A program made the translations under genes and the position numbers. Below the pieces are notes generated by a model. The model ran no database searches, was not told the DNA's origin, and was given only the letters and a program-made list of their open reading frames with translations. From NCBI RefSeq assembly GCF_009765985.1, contig NZ_LMUM01000004.1, positions 1-64,000 of the forward strand: a stretch of DNA of 64,000 nt, read 5' to 3'. The first letter of the stretch is position 1, and the number at the start of each line of letters is the position of its first letter. Shown here in pieces: positions 1 through 8,479 of this stretch. Origin of the DNA: Acidobacterium sp. S8. GTDB lineage: Bacteria > Acidobacteriota > Terriglobia > Terriglobales > Acidobacteriaceae.

Positions 1-90
1 GCGGAACCGATCCTCGTCCGAAGGGCACTATCGTGGCAGCTGTGAGCGGAACCGATCCCCGACCGAAGGGCACTATCGTGGCAGCTGTGA
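1..90 (+). repeat. 45-bp tandem direct repeat, two copies
   Basis: Positions 1-45 and 46-90 are two head-to-tail 45-bp copies differing at two bases, and a third copy starts at 91 but diverges at once. The unit is 15 codons long and frame 2 (positions 2-118, ending in TGA at 116-118) stays open through both copies. So this may be the end of an upstream protein with a 15-residue repeat that enters from outside the window. Equally it could be non-coding tandem duplication. The window edge prevents a decision. Confidence 0.8.
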
Positions 91-173
91 GCACACTGTC
101 GTAACCGTCAAAGTCTGAATGAATTTCTACAAATCGCCTGCTGTAGAGACGCGAGCAGGATTAAGATCGTACC

Positions 174-947
174 GTGGATCTGTCGGTATTAGACCGAATT
201 TTATGGGCGGCTGGCTTTGCGGGGAACACTGTTCTCCTTTTTGTGCTGCTTTCCCGTAAACGTTGGAAGAGTTTTCCGGTATTTACCGCATGGATAGGGT
301 TCAACAGCCTACGAACCGTAGCTCTATTTTTTATCTATCGTTACGGCAGCGACCGCTCGTACACATCCGCTTACTGGAGTGCTTCCTGCATCGATCTGGC
401 CGTTCAACTTGGGATTATTTTTGAGATAGCGCGCAATGTATTAAAACCTGGTGGTCTCTGGATCCAGGATGCCAAAAAGATGTTTTCCCTCCTCGCGGTC
501 GTCGGCGCAGCAGTCGCTGCGGTCATCGCATACTTTATAAAGCCGACTTTCACCATCCCGATAGGCTTCTGGATCGAAAAAGGGAATCTTTTTTCATCGA
601 TGCTGATCGTGGAACTCGTTGTTTCCATGATGTTTGCATCTAGCTATTTGGGGCTCGTTAAAAATAATCACGTCATGCGAATCGGTGAAGGATTGGCGGC
701 ATGGGCCGCTGTCGCCCTCCTCTCGGAGGGCGGTTATAGCCATTTTGTGGGTAGATGGCAGGGGAAGGCACTAGATTATTTCCGAACTTTTACCTATCTC
801 TTTGTCACAATTTATTGGATAATTTCTTTATGGCGTCCGGAACCCGAACGTCGTACACTTGCTCCTAATATGCAGGCTTATCTCGATAACCTGCACCAGC
901 AGTTGCAGTCAGAATTGACCAGCATACGTAAAATAGAGAAGCACTAA
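174..947 (+). CDS. polytopic membrane protein of unknown function
   Basis: The 257-residue product shows about six to seven hydrophobic segments (near residues 7-25, 40-56, 72-90, 104-122, 140-160, 172-186, 208-222) and a polar, probably coiled C-terminus rich in Gln and Leu. It starts at GTG 174; a GCAGGA-like Shine-Dalgarno lies rather far upstream (about 14 nt). It ends 9 nt before the next gene, so the two are probably one transcript. I recognise no catalytic motif or family. The charged C-terminal tail would most likely be cytoplasmic. No function is proposed. Confidence 0.7.
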   Translation: MDLSVLDRILWAAGFAGNTVLLFVLLSRKRWKSFPVFTAWIGFNSLRTVALFFIYRYGSDRSYTSAYWSASCIDLAVQLGIIFEIARNVLKPGGLWIQDAKKMFSLLAVVGAAVAAVIAYFIKPTFTIPIGFWIEKGNLFSSMLIVELVVSMMFASSYLGLVKNNHVMRIGEGLAAWAAVALLSEGGYSHFVGRWQGKALDYFRTFTYLFVTIYWIISLWRPEPERRTLAPNMQAYLDNLHQQLQSELTSIRKIEKH

Positions 948-956
948 AGGCTGCCA

Positions 957-1484
957 ATGGGATATCTCGCACTAGGTACGTTTGGAGTGGTTGCGGTTAT
1001 TGCGCTGATTTATGCGCAAATCCGGTCACGCAAGCTGCTTTCTAAGGACTGGCAAACCCTGGTTTCTTCCATCGAGCCAATGCATATGCGCGGGCTCGAG
1101 CTGGTTGCGCTCGACCATCTGAATCCTGAAAAAAATCAGCTTCGCCTGGAACCGGATGAGATCTGGGGACTGATTGGTGGCTCAGAGGGGCTTCGTCGCA
1201 TGGAGCACAATGCGGATCTCATGATCGCCTTGGCTGCTTACGTTCGCAACTGGAACTACGATCAATCTATTATTGTGGCCGAACGCATCCGCCATGATTC
1301 GCTTCTTTTGAAGCGTGCGGTTCGCCGGGTTCGCTGGGGAGCGCGTCTGCGCAGCGGCCGTCTGCGGGTTCCGTTCTACGTGCACCAAGCAGCAGCTTCG
1401 TACTATCTGATGACCAAGCGTCTCCTAGCACTTTACGAGACAAATCAGTACCTGCTTTATCCCGTTCTTGCAGAAGCTCTGTAA
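957..1484 (+). CDS. single-span membrane protein of unknown function
   Basis: The 175-residue product has one N-terminal hydrophobic segment (about residues 4-21) followed by a soluble, mainly helical and Arg-rich domain. It follows the preceding membrane protein by 9 nt with an AAGG Shine-Dalgarno, which argues for co-translation and a shared role. The soluble part (about residues 30-175) shows no motif I can name; the pattern LRRMEHNADLMIALAAY suggests amphipathic helices. The stop codon lies inside a perfect hairpin (1481-1500). It is a real gene by coding pattern, but function is unknown. Confidence 0.7.
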   Translation: MGYLALGTFGVVAVIALIYAQIRSRKLLSKDWQTLVSSIEPMHMRGLELVALDHLNPEKNQLRLEPDEIWGLIGGSEGLRRMEHNADLMIALAAYVRNWNYDQSIIVAERIRHDSLLLKRAVRRVRWGARLRSGRLRVPFYVHQAAASYYLMTKRLLALYETNQYLLYPVLAEAL

Positions 1485-1516
1485 CCTCAATCGAGGTTAC
1501 AGGACTTTCCTGTCCT
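1481..1516. terminator. hairpins between convergent genes
   Basis: GTAACCTC-AATC-GAGGTTAC (1481-1500) is a perfect 8-bp stem with a 4-nt loop, followed at once by a weaker stem AGGAC-N6-GTCCT (1501-1516). They sit between the converging ends of the gene at 957 and mtnA and include the stop codons of both. There is no strong T-run, so termination would be inefficient or factor-assisted. The palindromes would serve both strands. Confidence 0.45.
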
Positions 1517-2573
1517 AGTTCGCCGCGGCAGCGGCTTCCAAAACAATCAATGATTCAGCATACGGCGCGCGTAATACGCCGCGCTCTGTAATGATGGCTG
1601 TCACATACTTTGCCGGTGTTACGTCGAATGCGGGATTCTCAATCCCTACACCGTGCGGCGTAAGCTGTTTTCCGGCATGGTGCGTCACTTCGATCTCGGC
1701 GCGCTGTTCAATCGGAATTTCATCTCCAGTCGGGGTAGCCAGGTCAATGGTCGACCACGGCGCGGCAACATAAAACGGAATACCGTGCTCTTTGGCCATA
1801 ATGGCGACAGAGTACGTCCCGATCTTGTTCGCCACATCGCCGTTTGCTGCGATACGATCAGCACCCACAACAACCGCGTGGATTTTCCCCTGGCGCATCA
1901 GGCTTGCGGCCATATTGTCGCAAAGCACCGTCGTCGGAATGCCGTCGTGCATCAGCTCCCAAGCGGTAAGACGCGCCCCCTGCAGGAATGGGCGGGTTTC
2001 ATCGGCATATACGTGAATAGCCTGACCCCGCTCGACAGCAGCGCGGATGACGCCTAGCGCGGTTCCATAGCCGCAGGTAGCGAGAGCGCCGGCATTGCAG
2101 TGTGTCAGCACACCGCCGGATTCTGGCAGAAGCTCTGCTCCATTCGCGCCCATGGACTTGCAGGCAGCAATGTCCTCGTCGTACATGACGAGCCCTTCCT
2201 TGATCAGCGCGTCGGCTACCGCCTTGCGGGTAATCCCAGCCTGTGCAGTCAATGCAGCAAAGCGATCCCGCATCCGGGCAATCGCCCAAAATAAATTCAC
2301 GGCTGTCGGCCGCGTGGCTGCGAGTGTGTTGCAGATGGTATCGAATTCCTTGGCCAGCTCCGGGATGGTCGCGGCTTTGCTTTGCTTCACTCCAAGCGCA
2401 ATGCCCATCGCGGCGGAAACGCCGATAGCGGGCGCGCCACGCACCACCATTGTCGTAATGACGTCAGCGACCTGCTGGTAGCTGGTGGCGAGCACATAAG
2501 TTTCTTCAAGCGGAAGCTTCGTCTGATCGAGGAAGCGTACGCCTTCCTGAGTCCATTCAAGTGTGGGAATCAT
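1515..2573 (-). CDS. mtnA: S-methyl-5-thioribose-1-phosphate isomerase
   Basis: MtnA converts methylthioribose-1-phosphate to methylthioribulose-1-phosphate in the cytosolic methionine salvage pathway. The 352-residue length is normal for the family (eIF2B alpha/beta/delta-like fold). Visible hallmarks are RGAPAIG (45-51), the catalytic cysteine in GVLTHCNAG (Cys159), [19 protein letters not shown] (189-207) and the catalytic aspartate in VGADRI (Asp239). These match the Cys/Asp pair known from characterised MtnA. No other salvage gene (mtnP, mtnK) is adjacent. It is the last gene of a closely spaced minus-strand run. A paralogous ribose-1,5-bisphosphate isomerase is the only realistic alternative. 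Confidence 0.93.
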   Translation of the reverse strand: MIPTLEWTQEGVRFLDQTKLPLEETYVLATSYQQVADVITTMVVRGAPAIGVSAAMGIALGVKQSKAATIPELAKEFDTICNTLAATRPTAVNLFWAIARMRDRFAALTAQAGITRKAVADALIKEGLVMYDEDIAACKSMGANGAELLPESGGVLTHCNAGALATCGYGTALGVIRAAVERGQAIHVYADETRPFLQGARLTAWELMHDGIPTTVLCDNMAASLMRQGKIHAVVVGADRIAANGDVANKIGTYSVAIMAKEHGIPFYVAAPWSTIDLATPTGDEIPIEQRAEIEVTHHAGKQLTPHGVGIENPAFDVTPAKYVTAIITERGVLRAPYAESLIVLEAAAAAN

Positions 2574-2639
2574 GCTGTTTATAGTTTACAAGGACGCAGA
2601 ACTAGATGCTGGTCAGGATGACGATCAGAGAATACGGCT

Positions 2640-2969
2640 TTACCGGCGTACGGTCCCGGAACCGGTCTTAATCCGTCTGTTTCGCAGCCACTTCGCCATC
2701 CCCAGCAGCGACAGCAGAAAGCCAAAGGGAAGGCACATCATGGCGACAATAAGCGCAAGCCAGCCGGAGTTTGTATGTGGCCCTTGTTTTCCAATTCCGC
2801 CGAATACAAAGTGAGCCAGCGCCGCAGCAAGGACGCCGGCAGCCAGAGTTCCGCCGCCCGATTGCAGTAGTTGCCGCGTTCCATCGCCCGATTCGGCTGG
2901 AATATTCAGCGGCTCATCACTCGTAAGGAGCGGCTGGTGTTCCGGCGATTGTTCGGTCACGAGCGGCAT
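2640..2969 (-). CDS. small membrane protein, two spans
   Basis: This 109-residue protein has a polar N-terminus (about 1-36) and two hydrophobic segments, about residues 40-56 (Gly/Ala-rich) and 68-90. It ends in a basic tail (KWLRNRRIKTG), which suggests both ends are cytoplasmic. It lies 45 nt downstream of the DUF420 gene and 66 nt upstream of mtnA on the same strand, so it may be carried on the oxidase-maturation transcript. I recognise no family. Confidence 0.6.
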   Translation of the reverse strand: MPLVTEQSPEHQPLLTSDEPLNIPAESGDGTRQLLQSGGGTLAAGVLAAALAHFVFGGIGKQGPHTNSGWLALIVAMMCLPFGFLLSLLGMAKWLRNRRIKTGSGTVRR

Positions 2970-3014
2970 GGCTGAAAATTTACCTCAATGATGAAAAGCG
3001 TCGAATACTAACTT

Positions 3015-3551
3015 TTACCGCCATACCGCAAGCATGGCGTAGACGATCACTCCCGTCACAGATACGTAAAGCCAAATCGGATAAGTAAACCGGGCAATTT
3101 TCTTATGCTGAGGAAAGCGGCCTGTCAGCGAGAAGAAAAAGGTGATCAGGATCATCGGCAGTGCAACAACGGATAACAAAATATGGCTGATAAGGAGCGC
3201 AAGATAAGCCGTCCGTACCGGACCGTGACCGGGAAAGCGCATTTCTCCGTGCAGTGCGTGGTTGGTGATATACGTAACCAGAAAGAGCGATGAGAAGACA
3301 AAAGCCGTAATCATCGAGGCCCGGTGCGCGGGGATATTACGCTTGCGAATGTAGGAAAAGCCAACCACCAACGCTGCGGCGCTCATCGCATTAAAAAGCG
3401 CATTGAGCGCAGGCAGAAAGAGCAGGCGTGACGCATATTCCTGCGACGGCGGATGCACATAAACGAGCCACAACAGAAAGAGTGTAGCCACGGCGCTGAT
3501 ACCGATAATGGTTGCGATGGGTGTCCGGCTAGTCGTTTGTGTTGCTTCCAT
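3015..3551 (-). CDS. DUF420 family membrane protein (YozB/CtaM-like)
   Basis: The 178-residue product has five predicted membrane spans and the DUF420 signature: conserved His in the helices (ITNHALHGE and LISHILLSVVALP) and the C-terminal HKKIARFTYPIWLYVSVTG. Members such as Staphylococcus CtaM are needed for maturation of heme-copper oxidases and are often encoded with heme A/O synthases. That fits here: the gene closes a run heme O synthase - ABC ATPase - ABC permease - DUF420, starting 22 nt after the permease stop. The membrane histidines could bind heme or copper, which is an inference. Confidence 0.85.
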   Translation of the reverse strand: MEATQTTSRTPIATIIGISAVATLFLLWLVYVHPPSQEYASRLLFLPALNALFNAMSAAALVVGFSYIRKRNIPAHRASMITAFVFSSLFLVTYITNHALHGEMRFPGHGPVRTAYLALLISHILLSVVALPMILITFFFSLTGRFPQHKKIARFTYPIWLYVSVTGVIVYAMLAVWR

Positions 3552-3573
3552 CTTCAGTTCTTTACCTCGGCGG

Positions 3574-4404
3574 TTAGGCAGCTGGTTTGTTGGTCCGGCG
3601 ATTGACGATGGCCCATGAAGCGGCGAAGGTCAGCACGCAAAAAGCCAGTGTAACTGCCAGATTCATAGCAAGCGAAAACTCTGTCGCCTGCGCGGGAAAG
3701 AGAGCATTCCGCAGCGCATCGACCCCGTAAGTGAGCGGGTTGAGCCGCATGAGGATGCGCAGCCAGCCCGAAGCTCCACTGGCCGGAAAAAGCGCGCCCG
3801 AAAGCATCCATAAGGGCAGCAGGATCAGGTTCACGATAGCGTGGAAGGCCTGCGGCGAATCCATCGGCCACGCGATGGCGAAGCCGAGAGCCGTCAACTC
3901 GAAGCTGATCATCACAATGGCAGCGACGCTGACGGCAATGGCGGAGAGGCTCGGATGCACACCGATCAATGGCGTAAAGACGAGGAAGACAATTCCCTGA
4001 ATCGAGGCGAGCGTGGCCCCGCCGAGCACTTTTCCCAGCACAATAGACGAGCGGCTCACCGGCGCAGCAAGAACCGAAAGTAGAAAGCCCTCGTTGCGAT
4101 CCTGAATGAGCGACATCATGCTGAAGATCGCGGTGAAGAGGACAATCATCACCACGGCGCCAGGAAAAAAGTAGCCGAGGTATTCACCTGATCCGGCGCT
4201 GCCGCTATGAAAGCTGTGAGCGAAGCCAGAGCCAAGGACAAACCAAAAGAGAAGCGGAGACGCGATCACGCCGACCACGCGCGCCTTCTGGCGATAGAAG
4301 CGCACGATCTCGCGAAGCCAGAGCGTGTATGCGGGCGTCCAGATGCCGACTTTTCGCGGCTGATGAATCCGGGGAGCGGAAGCGGTTGCAACAACAGTAG
4401 CCAT
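3574..4404 (-). CDS. ABC-2 type transporter permease
   Basis: The 276-residue product is a six-span ABC-2 permease (DrrB/YadH-like): a cytoplasmic N-terminal helix with REIVRFYRQKARVVG, then spans near 40-58, 78-100, 120-145, 155-180, 185-205 and 245-265. The QDRNEGFLLSVLAAPVSR stretch is typical of the family. Its start codon overlaps the stop of the ATPase gene by one base (TAATG), so the two are translationally coupled and form one exporter. The substrate is unknown; the location between ctaB and a DUF420 gene suggests a part in cytochrome oxidase or heme maturation. Confidence 0.88.
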   Translation of the reverse strand: MATVVATASAPRIHQPRKVGIWTPAYTLWLREIVRFYRQKARVVGVIASPLLFWFVLGSGFAHSFHSGSAGSGEYLGYFFPGAVVMIVLFTAIFSMMSLIQDRNEGFLLSVLAAPVSRSSIVLGKVLGGATLASIQGIVFLVFTPLIGVHPSLSAIAVSVAAIVMISFELTALGFAIAWPMDSPQAFHAIVNLILLPLWMLSGALFPASGASGWLRILMRLNPLTYGVDALRNALFPAQATEFSLAMNLAVTLAFCVLTFAASWAIVNRRTNKPAA

Positions 4405-5408
4405 TACGCTGACTCCCTTTCCGTCCAGAAGCGATGGCCAGTGCGCTGGATGAAGACATCCTCCAGGCTGGGCTTGGCCACCGAGATGCCGTCCACGAGG
4501 CCGGGAAAGGCTTCAACCACTTCTGTAACGAACTTATGGCCTTGCTCATGCTCCAGCCGAACAGCATTTCCCAGCACCGACGGAGAGAGGATGAAGCGAT
4601 TGGCAATTTTCTGCGAAAGAGCTTCTGCCGCTAATGCATCCGCAGTTTCAAACGTAACCACATCGCCGCCAATCTCTGACTTCAACTCAAGCGGCGATCC
4701 CAGCGCTACCAGTTTGCCTTCGTTCAGAATGGCCAGCCGGTCGCAATGCTCCGCCTCTTCCATCAAGTGTGTGGTCACAAGAATCGAGACGCCTTCTTCG
4801 TCGCGCAACATGCGCAGGTACTGCCACACATCGCGACGCGCACCAGGATCGAGGCCGGTAGAAGGCTCATCGAGCAGCAGAATCGAAGGTGAATGAATAA
4901 GACCCTTGGCCAGCTCGACTCGGCGCTGCATCCCGCCGGAGAGAGTTTCGACAGTGTCCTTTGCGCGGTCCGATAATCCAACGCGGGCCAGTACTTCTTC
5001 CATGCGGCGTTTCAGCGTAGCGCCCTTCAGACCATAAAGATGTCCCTGGTGCTTCAGATTCTCAGCGACGGTCAGTTTGATGTCGAGGCTTCGCGCCTGA
5101 AAGACGATGCCGGTCTGCTGGCGAACTTTATTCGGCTCACGCGCAGCGTCGAATCCCTGAAGATAAGCCTTGCCGCCGGTCGGCACCATCAACGTCGAGA
5201 GAATGCGGAAGAGCGTCGTCTTGCCGCTGCCGTTCGGTCCGAGTAAGCCGAAAATCTCCGCAGGCCGCACCTGGAACGTAAGATGGTCGAGCGCGGTCCT
5301 CTCTCCGTAATTGTGGCTCAGGTCGACGATGCTGATGGGCTGCAGCTCCCCGGCTTTGTTGCCGGTGAGGTTCTTAGGCGTTGGGGTTGATCGAATCACG
5401 GTTGCCAT
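4404..5408 (-). CDS. ABC transporter ATP-binding protein
   Basis: This 334-residue ATPase has Walker A GPNGSGKTT (near 58-66), a Q-loop at GIVFQ, signature LSGGMQRR (near 157), Walker B ILLLDEPSTGLDP and H-loop VTTHLMEEAEHCD. After the nucleotide-binding domain (about 28-255) comes a C-terminal extension of about 80 residues (VVTFETADALAAEAL onward), common in DrrA/CcmA-like ATPases. It powers the permease encoded directly downstream. It begins 5 nt after the end of ctaB, so operon membership is clear. The transported molecule cannot be read from sequence. Confidence 0.92.
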   Translation of the reverse strand: MATVIRSTPTPKNLTGNKAGELQPISIVDLSHNYGERTALDHLTFQVRPAEIFGLLGPNGSGKTTLFRILSTLMVPTGGKAYLQGFDAAREPNKVRQQTGIVFQARSLDIKLTVAENLKHQGHLYGLKGATLKRRMEEVLARVGLSDRAKDTVETLSGGMQRRVELAKGLIHSPSILLLDEPSTGLDPGARRDVWQYLRMLRDEEGVSILVTTHLMEEAEHCDRLAILNEGKLVALGSPLELKSEIGGDVVTFETADALAAEALSQKIANRFILSPSVLGNAVRLEHEQGHKFVTEVVEAFPGLVDGISVAKPSLEDVFIQRTGHRFWTERESA

Positions 5409-5413
5409 AGAAA

Positions 5414-6466
5414 CTACTTTCCTGACGCGTTCAGCATGAGAACAATGAGCAGCACGGGCAGATAGATGACGCTGACCTTCAGCAGATCACGTGCATACAT
5501 CTTCGACTCCACAATGCTGCGAGCGCGTGTGATGCGTCCAAAGCGGATGGTGTATCCCAGATAAACAAGGCCCAGCAACAGGGCGGTGACTCCATAAATC
5601 TTACCTGCGATGTGCAGATAGACGGGCAACAGGCTGACCGGGATCATCAGCACCGCGTACGTCAGCGCCTCAAGTACCGTGGACCAGCCGTCTGGCTGCA
5701 CCACCGGCAGCATGCGAATGCCGGCGCGTCCGTAATCTTCTTTGTAAAGCCACGCAATGGCCATAAAGTGAGGGAACTGCCAGACAAAAAGAATGGCGAA
5801 GAGCGCAACCGCTGGCCACTCGATTGTGCCGCGCGCAGCCGTCCAACCCAGCAACGGAGGCATCGCTCCGGGAAAGGCCCCGATGAAAGTAGCGAGTGTG
5901 GTGTAGCGCTTGAGCGGCGTATATATCGCTACATAACTGAAAGCGGTGATCAGCGTCAGTGTTCCGGTGACGAGATTCGTCGCGTATGTAAGCCATACGG
6001 CCCCGGCGATCATGGCGGACATGCCTAGGATCAATCCGTGGGTCAGGCTGATGCGTCCGGAAGCAGCCGGACGCTGCGCCGTGCGGATCATCTTTGCATC
6101 CAGCTTGCGCTCCAGCACTTCGTTCAAGGCAGCGGAACCGGCGGAGACCAGACCGATCCCAAGCAACGCAGCAATCAAACCCGGTTGTACGCTGCTGATG
6201 CCGCTTCGCATCGATCCGAGATAAAAACCTGCCCACGCCGTCATCACGACAAGCGAAGTCACGCGAAATTTGAAGAGTTCAGCGTAATCCGCAATGCGCG
6301 AAGCGGTTTCGCCTGCGCGAAGATGGGGATGGCCGTCTCCCGCTGCCGCAACCGTGGAGCGTTCTTCGGTGACAGTAGCGGATAGGGCCGGCGGCGCCGA
6401 CGCGGCTGGCGTCATTGGGCTACCCGGAATATGGGGAATTGTGCGGCTGGGACCACTCCCCATCAT
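5414..6466 (-). CDS. ctaB: protoheme IX farnesyltransferase (heme O synthase)
   Basis: CtaB/CyoE transfers a farnesyl group to heme B to form heme O for heme-copper oxidases. The UbiA-fold product (350 aa) has the first polyprenyl-diphosphate site NEVLERKLDAKMIRTAQRP (around 133-151, N-x3-E-x3-D type), TAWAGFYLG in span 1 and the second polar loop YKEDYGRAGIRMLPVVQPDG. About nine spans are visible. The first ~55 residues are Pro/Ala/Thr-rich and probably disordered, and the true start may be a later ATG (6415). It opens a tight operon with the ABC pair and DUF420; no oxidase subunit or ctaA lies in the window. Confidence 0.93.
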   Translation of the reverse strand: MMGSGPSRTIPHIPGSPMTPAASAPPALSATVTEERSTVAAAGDGHPHLRAGETASRIADYAELFKFRVTSLVVMTAWAGFYLGSMRSGISSVQPGLIAALLGIGLVSAGSAALNEVLERKLDAKMIRTAQRPAASGRISLTHGLILGMSAMIAGAVWLTYATNLVTGTLTLITAFSYVAIYTPLKRYTTLATFIGAFPGAMPPLLGWTAARGTIEWPAVALFAILFVWQFPHFMAIAWLYKEDYGRAGIRMLPVVQPDGWSTVLEALTYAVLMIPVSLLPVYLHIAGKIYGVTALLLGLVYLGYTIRFGRITRARSIVESKMYARDLLKVSVIYLPVLLIVLMLNASGK

Positions 6467-6517
6467 ACCAAGCGAGAGGCGGCTGCGAGTTTTCCGCGAA
6501 AGTTTTTCAAATTTGGT

Positions 6518-7588
6518 TTAAATCTGAATAGAACTTACAGGTTTGGGCTCAGAGATGATTGGCTCGGACTTGACCGCATATTCGTTCAGCAGCACGGCAA
6601 CGAGAACCGCCGTCGGTACCGCCACCATGGCGCCCACGATACCGTCGAAGGCAGACCCCAGCAACAGAGCTACGATCACAGCGAGACCAGGCAGATCGAC
6701 GCTGGAGCGCATGATGCGCGGCGTAAGAAACGATGTTTCCACCTGCGCGTAGATCGCGTAAAAAATGACAATGCCGAGAACGCGCCCCCAGGAGTCGATA
6801 GCGGCCACAAGAATCGCGAGTGTGACGGTAACGATCGCTCCGGCGATGGGGATGATATTGAAGAGTCCCATCAACACCCCGAGCGCATAGGCATAACGAA
6901 CATTGAGCGCGACGAAGAGAATGGTGCTGGAAACGCCGAGAATCAGCATCAGCGTGCCCTGGCCCAGTAGCCATTTGCCCATCCGGCGTTCCGCACGAGC
7001 CAGCGTCATATCAAGCCGCTGCCTCATGCCGACGGGGAAGAAACTCAGGACCCAGTGATATGCGTTCTCCCCTTCCAGCATGAAATAGACAGTGAGGATG
7101 ATGGCCGTGATGATGTCGAAGAGCTTGTTCGCCCAATGACGGATCGAGAGCAGCATATAAGTGGCGAAATTTCCCGCAAAGTCCTGCAATTTCTCATTCA
7201 GGGTCGCCACATCCACCCTTTGCATTAACGGAATGCGGCGGACACGAGAGAGCAGTTGCGGCCCTCGTGTAGGCATTTCGTTAATGAATTCACGAATATC
7301 CCGCACGACGGGAGGAAGCGCGAAAACGGCGAAAAGCGTTATGCAGCCCGCAGCAACGAGGAAGAGAATACCGATAGCAGCGCCGCGCCCGGGACTCCAC
7401 TTGCCGATGCGCAGCTTCATGATGCCGCCCAGCACAGGCATCAGCACAACAGCAAAGAGGGCGCTCACATACAGCAGCACCAGCACCTCGCGCACATACC
7501 AAGCGAGGTATAGGCCGATTGCTAGAGAAAATGTAAAAACGATATCGCTGCGTAAGCTCCGGCGTCGTGGGGCGAGCGTATCGGTCAT
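6518..7588 (-). CDS. AI-2E family transporter (PerM/YdiK-like permease)
   Basis: The 356-residue product has the AI-2E/PerM layout: two N-terminal spans (about 17-55), a third near 75-92, a long soluble helical region (about 95-165), then spans near 160-185, 215-240, 245-275, 282-300 and 310-340. The family's C-terminal pattern is visible as LGVLMGLFNIIPIAGAIV and LTPRIMRSSVDLPGLAVIV. Members export autoinducer-2 or act as Na+/H+ antiporters or general permeases, so the substrate is not predictable. The start overlaps the aroK stop by 4 nt (7585-7588), indicating translational coupling. Confidence 0.85.
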   Translation of the reverse strand: MTDTLAPRRRSLRSDIVFTFSLAIGLYLAWYVREVLVLLYVSALFAVVLMPVLGGIMKLRIGKWSPGRGAAIGILFLVAAGCITLFAVFALPPVVRDIREFINEMPTRGPQLLSRVRRIPLMQRVDVATLNEKLQDFAGNFATYMLLSIRHWANKLFDIITAIILTVYFMLEGENAYHWVLSFFPVGMRQRLDMTLARAERRMGKWLLGQGTLMLILGVSSTILFVALNVRYAYALGVLMGLFNIIPIAGAIVTVTLAILVAAIDSWGRVLGIVIFYAIYAQVETSFLTPRIMRSSVDLPGLAVIVALLLGSAFDGIVGAMVAVPTAVLVAVLLNEYAVKSEPIISEPKPVSSIQI

Positions 7589-8148
7589 GCGGGGATATTG
7601 TCCTTGAGCAGGGCGCTAACTGCGGTGAAAATCACCTGCGATGCTTCCTCGGTATTCAGGAACGCTGTTTCTACGGTCATGTGCGCACTTTCATAGTGCG
7701 GCAGGCGCGACTCGAAACGGGTCAGCAGACGCTCACGATCGTTCAACACCGGGCGAATTGCTGCTCCTGGCTGTTGTTCGCAGCGAGAAATTAATACTTC
7801 AAGTGGAGCTTTCAGGAAGATTATGCAGGTATCGGGTGCTCGGAGCAAAAGTTCGCGTGTAGCCGACGACTCCATAGCCCCGCCCCCCAGCGCCAGCACC
7901 AGCCGATCTTCATCCAGCAATTCCCGAATCAGATCCGCTTCCAGTCGGCGAAACTCCGCTTCACCGTACGTCGCAAACATCTCTGCAATCGAAGTGCCCA
8001 TGCGCGATTCAAGCACATGGTCTACGTCCAGAAAACTCCACTGAAGCCGTGGCGCGAGCAATGCGCCGACACTTGATTTGCCGGCGCCCATAAATCCCAC
8101 CAGGACGACCCGCGAGATGCTCGCTGGTAATTGGACCTTTATCTCCAT
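7585..8148 (-). CDS. aroK: shikimate kinase
   Basis: Shikimate kinase phosphorylates shikimate at the 3-OH in aromatic amino-acid synthesis. The 187-residue length and P-loop GFMGAGKSS (18-26) fit. Substrate-site residues include the Asp of FLDVDHVLE, the Arg in EAEFRRLE, LALGGGAM, and the lid/adenine-side Arg in AAIRPVL and SRLPHYE. It lies 37 nt after the anti-sigma gene and overlaps the AI-2E permease gene by 4 nt. A gluconate-kinase-like enzyme is the only close alternative, and the GGG and RLPHY patterns favour shikimate kinase. Confidence 0.92.
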   Translation of the reverse strand: MEIKVQLPASISRVVLVGFMGAGKSSVGALLAPRLQWSFLDVDHVLESRMGTSIAEMFATYGEAEFRRLEADLIRELLDEDRLVLALGGGAMESSATRELLLRAPDTCIIFLKAPLEVLISRCEQQPGAAIRPVLNDRERLLTRFESRLPHYESAHMTVETAFLNTEEASQVIFTAVSALLKDNIPA

Positions 8149-8185
8149 GCGTTCTCTGCATTATAAGAACGCTTGACGCCGCAGG

Positions 8186-8479
8186 CTATGTTCGTTTGCC
8201 AGAGTGAACCGCAGTTTTGCTGTCCGCTCCATGATCGCTGCGGATCGCTGATTGAATGTTGTCCCAGACCACCGGGCTGGGATCGTGGATCGGCAATAGC
8301 AGTTTCGCCTGCGCTGCGATGTACTCCAGGTCCCTCACAAGCGCCGAGCAAGTCTCGCAGCCCTGCACATGCTCTTCCTGGCTTACGTTTGCGCCCGATT
8401 CGAACAGTTCAGGCAGTTTCTCTTGAAATTCCGCGCAATTCATTGATGTCCCATCTTGCAGGTTGCGTGCACTGCTCAT
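8186..8479 (-). CDS. small soluble anti-sigma factor, zinc-finger (ZAS) type
   Basis: The 97-residue protein carries the ZAS motif H-x3-C-x2-C in [17 protein letters not shown] (about residues 36-52) preceded by an N-terminal helix ([15 protein letters not shown]) that normally contacts the sigma factor. No membrane span follows, so it should act in the cytosol. Its ATG overlaps the sigma-factor stop (ATGA, 8476-8479), the classic coupling of an ECF sigma factor to its inhibitor. An internal ATG 12 codons downstream (MNCAEF) is a possible alternative start. The inducing signal is unknown. Confidence 0.85.
   Translation of the reverse strand: MSSARNLQDGTSMNCAEFQEKLPELFESGANVSQEEHVQGCETCSALVRDLEYIAAQAKLLLPIHDPSPVVWDNIQSAIRSDHGADSKTAVHSGKRT

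Noticed and set aside
1-90. CRISPR-like repeat pair
   Set aside because: Two contiguous 45-bp units without spacers; no further units and no cas genes in the window.
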